A stretch of DNA of 64,000 nucleotides from Defluviitaleaceae bacterium. Its GTDB lineage: Bacteria > Bacillota > Clostridia > Lachnospirales > WQUN01. The translations under genes and the position numbers were made by a program. The notes below the pieces were generated by a model. That model saw nothing but the letters and a program-made list of their open reading frames with translations, was not told where the DNA came from and ran no database searches. Below, in pieces: positions 61,352 to 64,000 of this stretch. Numbering within the stretch: position 1 is the stretch's first letter; each line of letters begins with the position of its first letter. The DNA is taken from positions 78,217-142,216 of the forward strand of contig WRAN01000006.1 in the NCBI GenBank assembly GCA_009780185.1, given 5' to 3'.

Positions 61352-63049
61352 ATGATAATGGACAAAATTATTGAGGGTAACATAACGATATATGAAGCAC
61401 TACAACATATAAAAAATGGAAAATATGTAATGCCAGCATTTCAGCGGCAATATGTCTGGAGTATGGAGCAAATTGAAAAGCTGTGGGATTCAATTTTATT
61501 GGATTATCCAATAGCTACATTTTTGTTTTGGCATGTTGATGATTCCAATGTGACATGGGATACATATTTCTGTGAATTTTTGAAGGATGTAACCTTTGAC
61601 AGTAGAAAAACGGCTGATAGTGTAAATTATGAATTAACCAGTATAAATGTAAAGCACACAGACACGGCGATATTAGACGGACAGCAACGGCTTACGTCGC
61701 TATTTCTGTCCTTATACGGTGAAGCATCAATACGCCCTAAAAATGCGAGAAAGAATACAGGAGCTAAAATCATAACCAAGTTATTGATCGAGTTGAACAA
61801 AAACAAAATTTCCATTGATGAAGAAGAATACAATAGTAAAAAGTTTGACATCACGTTTAGTGATAAGATTGGTAAAGTCAGCCCTACGCAATTTGAAATT
61901 AAAGATATTTTGTCTGATAAATTTCAAGATGGCAATACACGAGATAGTGCTATTGAAGAAGCGATTCAAAATGTTTCTGCGGATAGCAAGGAGTATGCCC
62001 GGAACATTTTGCAAACGCTTTATAAAAAGATTTTTGTTGATAAGCTGGTAAGATACACAGAAATGCTTGAAATGAGCCAAGATGATGCCCTTGAAATGTT
62101 TGTCAGATTTAATAGTGGTGGGCGGCCACTACGCAAATCAGATATTACAATGTCTATTTTGGAAGCCTACTGGCCGAGTGCTAAAAGTGAATTTGGAAAA
62201 ATCCTTGTTGACTCGTATGAAGGTTACGGTACTGACTTCATAATTCGTACTGCTCTTATGCTGTATGGTGATGTGGTTAAGTCAAATATCAATAAAAATG
62301 TTGCCGAAACTCTGAAAAATGATTGGAGCGATTTCAAGAAAGCATTAGTCAATTTGGAAAGCCTACTTAGCGGAATGAAAATAGATGTTAGTCGCTTTTC
62401 GAGTAGCTGGAACGTCTTGCTACCAATAGTCTACTACATTTATTTTAACTCAGACTATAGCAGCAACATACATGCTGTTCGCGCATATTTGCTTAGAGCA
62501 ATATTCTTTTCCTATTTCAAATCAGGAACAACAGGCAAACTGCAACAGATGAAAAATAACATGAACAGTTTTGATTGCGAAATTACAATTGAAATGCTCA
62601 ATCAAATGGGGGATTTAAGAGTTACCGAAGGAAGAATTGAAGATGTGCTTAACTCAGAAAAAGGCAGCAGAGTTGGGGGTGAAGTTCTTTATTACTTGAA
62701 TCTCGACTGGTTGAACAGACACTCCAAATATGAGCAAGACCATCTCCACCCAGACAGTAGATTTGACGGCAATAAGCCGCCGTCAATTTCTGTGGAAGAT
62801 TGGAAGCGATGGCGTGGGATGCGCAACAGACTTCCCAATCTTCATTTGCTAATTGGGCGTAGCAACGCAAGTAAGAGTGATATGCGGCTAATTGATTATT
62901 ATAACGATATGAATGACACTCAACGGGCTAGCTTTTTTGATGAAGCTATGATACCGAATGGTACATCTCTTGAACTTGAACATTTTGAATCGTTTTATGA
63001 AGCACGTAAAAATGTGATGGCGAGTAAAATTCGCCAACTTTTAGGGTAA
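61352..63049 (+). CDS. DUF262/GmrSD-type nuclease, single chain
   Basis: A 565-residue protein starting at 61352 with AAGGAG 4 bases before (ATG at 61358 is an alternative). The N-terminal DUF262 domain has VMPAFQRQYVWSMEQIEKLW, LLDYPIATFLFW and the NTP-binding ILDGQQRLTSLFLSLYGE. The C-terminal part has an HNH-like region (KYEQDHLHPDSRF, then RNRLPNLHLLIGRSNASKSD). This is the fused layout of type IV restriction enzymes such as GmrSD, which cut modified phage DNA. It has its own promoter, and its AT-rich codon use differs from the upstream genes. A defence role is likely. Confidence 0.85.
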   Translation: MIMDKIIEGNITIYEALQHIKNGKYVMPAFQRQYVWSMEQIEKLWDSILLDYPIATFLFWHVDDSNVTWDTYFCEFLKDVTFDSRKTADSVNYELTSINVKHTDTAILDGQQRLTSLFLSLYGEASIRPKNARKNTGAKIITKLLIELNKNKISIDEEEYNSKKFDITFSDKIGKVSPTQFEIKDILSDKFQDGNTRDSAIEEAIQNVSADSKEYARNILQTLYKKIFVDKLVRYTEMLEMSQDDALEMFVRFNSGGRPLRKSDITMSILEAYWPSAKSEFGKILVDSYEGYGTDFIIRTALMLYGDVVKSNINKNVAETLKNDWSDFKKALVNLESLLSGMKIDVSRFSSSWNVLLPIVYYIYFNSDYSSNIHAVRAYLLRAIFFSYFKSGTTGKLQQMKNNMNSFDCEITIEMLNQMGDLRVTEGRIEDVLNSEKGSRVGGEVLYYLNLDWLNRHSKYEQDHLHPDSRFDGNKPPSISVEDWKRWRGMRNRLPNLHLLIGRSNASKSDMRLIDYYNDMNDTQRASFFDEAMIPNGTSLELEHFESFYEARKNVMASKIRQLLG

Positions 63050-63100
63050 CAAAAAGTGGTAGCAGCGTGTTGAAATATTATTGTACTTAGGAGGATGCAA

Positions 63101-63460
63101 GTGGGCGAGGAAAATAAAAATGGCTTTACCGAAAAAGCATTTGGTGGAGTACCTGATGCAATCGCCGAAAGCCTTAATGTGTGGATTAATGATAGTGTTC
63201 GTATTTACATTCCTGCAATTTTGAATCGTGCTGAAAAAGAAATTAAGTCATATTTCAGTAATTCCATGAAGCCGAAGCCGAAATTTGAAAAAGCGATTAG
63301 GGAACTAGCCGAAGTTAGTTTTAGCAGAGGACATGAAAATGCTTTGTGTGCGATGATAGAGGCTATGAAGAAAAATGAATATAGCGACCAGCAAATATTA
63401 AAGATTATAGAAGAAGCAGAGCGAATTGAATGCTCATGGGGGCAGGTCGAGCAAAAGTAA
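63101..63460 (+). CDS. Small protein of unknown function
   Basis: The GTG at 63101 is chosen because GGAGG lies 6 bases before it; an ATG at 63095 is too close. The 119-residue product is charged and helical (GFTEKAFGGVPDAIAESLNV, KFEKAIRELAEVSFSRGHEN, ILKIIEEAERIECSW) with no membrane segment. No family is recognised. It follows the DUF262 gene by 51 bases on the same strand and shares its AT-rich composition, so the two were probably acquired together. Confidence 0.6.
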   Translation: MGEENKNGFTEKAFGGVPDAIAESLNVWINDSVRIYIPAILNRAEKEIKSYFSNSMKPKPKFEKAIRELAEVSFSRGHENALCAMIEAMKKNEYSDQQILKIIEEAERIECSWGQVEQK

Positions 63461-63483
63461 TATCCGCCGAGCAATGCGCGATA

Positions 63484-63573
63484 GTGCCACGCGCATCATG
63501 TCGCGAGCAGTGCTAGATTGACTCCACGGCGAAAAACGCCGCGGTGCCAATCTAGCTTGCTCGCTGGTGGCAC
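63484..63573. repeat. 90-bp bulged hairpin, possible oriT or end structure of an integrative element
   Basis: Four nested stems: GTGCCAC (63484)/GTGGCAC (63567); GCGAGCA (63503)/TGCTCGC (63558); GCTAGATTG (63512)/CAATCTAGC (63548); CGGCG-AAAAA-CGCCG (63527-63541). It is followed by CGCCCCCAGACCCCCAG and a further hairpin at 63591-63611 (CGTCACCGC-GTT-GCGGCGACG). The region 63461-63846 is otherwise non-coding and much more GC-rich than its surroundings. Confidence 0.65.
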
Positions 63574-63794
63574 GCCCCCAGACCCCCAGATCGTCACCGC
63601 GTTGCGGCGACGGCTACGCGACCAGTTGGCCGCTATTTTGTTTCGTTCATTAAGCTGACGCATCGTATTGGTGCATTAGGTGCAACAATCAAAAATTGCA
63701 TTGTGCTGTTTCTCAAATCACTAACCTAATCTACAATAGCATAATGAAACTGATGTAGTAGCAGGGAGCAATGAGGTTTTCACACATACCAGCA

Positions 63795-63832
63795 GGAAAA
63801 TAAAAAGTGAAAGGTCACCATATCGGTGACCC
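63795..63832 (-). terminator. Terminator of the partial gene at the right edge
   Basis: GGTCACC-ATATC-GGTGACC (63813-63831); on the minus strand it is followed by TTTCACTTTTTATTTT. Confidence 0.8.
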
Positions 63833-63846
63833 TTCTGCACATACCG

Positions 63847-64000
63847 CTAAGCGGCATCGCCGGAATCAGTTCCGCTCTTGCCAGAACGCTGATCGATACT
63901 TTGACGTGATTTTTTCCACTGCTCAAATTCACGCTGACCCTCTTCGCTTTCGAAATAAGATTGAATAGCAGGGAGCAAGCATCGGGCCAACGCCTCAAGA
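63847..64000 (-). CDS. C-terminal end of a probable integrative-element protein
   Basis: The frame is open from the window edge to the stop at 63847, giving the last 50 residues: LEALARCLLPAIQSYFESEE, then GQREFEQWKKSRQ and a Ser/Asp-rich tail. The helical EALARCLLPxIQxxFESEEG block is of a kind seen in accessory proteins of Tn1549-like conjugative elements, by recollection rather than by search. A terminator follows. The start lies outside the window. Confidence 0.55.
   Translation of the reverse strand, partial: LEALARCLLPAIQSYFESEEGQREFEQWKKSRQSIDQRSGKSGTDSGDAA

Overview
The window reads as chromosome of an endospore-forming member of the Clostridia, most likely a Lachnospirales/Eubacteriales-type anaerobe that uses plant polysaccharides. 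The clues are Firmicutes-restricted families (YlmH, a YlmC/YmxH PRC-barrel protein, a TIGR04086 membrane protein, DUF1576, the PF16962 exporter family, DUF6171), strong GGAGG ribosome sites, short U-tract terminators, and a right end resembling a Tn1549-type integrative element. The species cannot be named from this sequence.

Left part (1-30 kb), mostly housekeeping: a partial secreted protein, a secreted SLH-domain protein, ylmH divergent from thrS (which lacks the TGS domain), an rsmF-like methyltransferase, uppP, ylmC and an LD-carboxypeptidase. A small resistance-like pair follows (aminoglycoside phosphotransferase-like gene and an ABC-F ATPase behind a well-formed transcription attenuator). 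Next come rarA with an ABC exporter operon headed by an adenylate-kinase-like gene, guaB-tadA-tetR, a DrrAB-type exporter with a TetR-like operator, an S41-protease-like secreted protein, and a run of minus-strand genes: recQ, DUF1576, tsaD, anti-sigma and ECF sigma factor, rnz.

Middle (30-57 kb): an arginine cluster (argD, then argF-carB with an ARG-box upstream of argF and a strong terminator after carB), then a carbohydrate-utilisation region. One half has a membrane AraC-type regulator, an LplB/LplC-type permease pair, a large binding lipoprotein, a YetA/PcRGLX-like protein and a GH43 xylosidase/arabinosidase. The other half has a LacI regulator, a second binding lipoprotein and permease pair, a GH51 arabinofuranosidase, DUF6171 and a GH105 hydrolase. 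Between the halves lies an unusual insert: a small membrane protein, a zinc-finger P-loop GTPase of DO-GTPase/TRAFAC type, a response regulator and a histidine kinase with no membrane segment. Candidate operators for the LacI protein lie before its own gene and before its transporter.

Right part (56.7-64 kb), accessory or defence-like: a Roco-type (Roc-COR) GTPase whose N-terminus is an Ala/Asp/Tyr-rich helical array; a UPF0175-DUF3368 toxin-antitoxin pair with a nested dyad operator; a long, apparently non-coding, highly structured RNA locus ending in a composite terminator; an AbrB-like regulator with a zinc knuckle; a tRNA-Ala(GGC) beside broken tRNA or IS fragments; a DUF262/GmrSD-type nuclease; and a 90-base bulged hairpin next to the end of a probable integrative element. 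The strongest candidates for something undescribed are the Ala-array Roco GTPase and the structured RNA at about 60.09-60.49 kb, followed by the GTPase/soluble two-component set at 46-49 kb.
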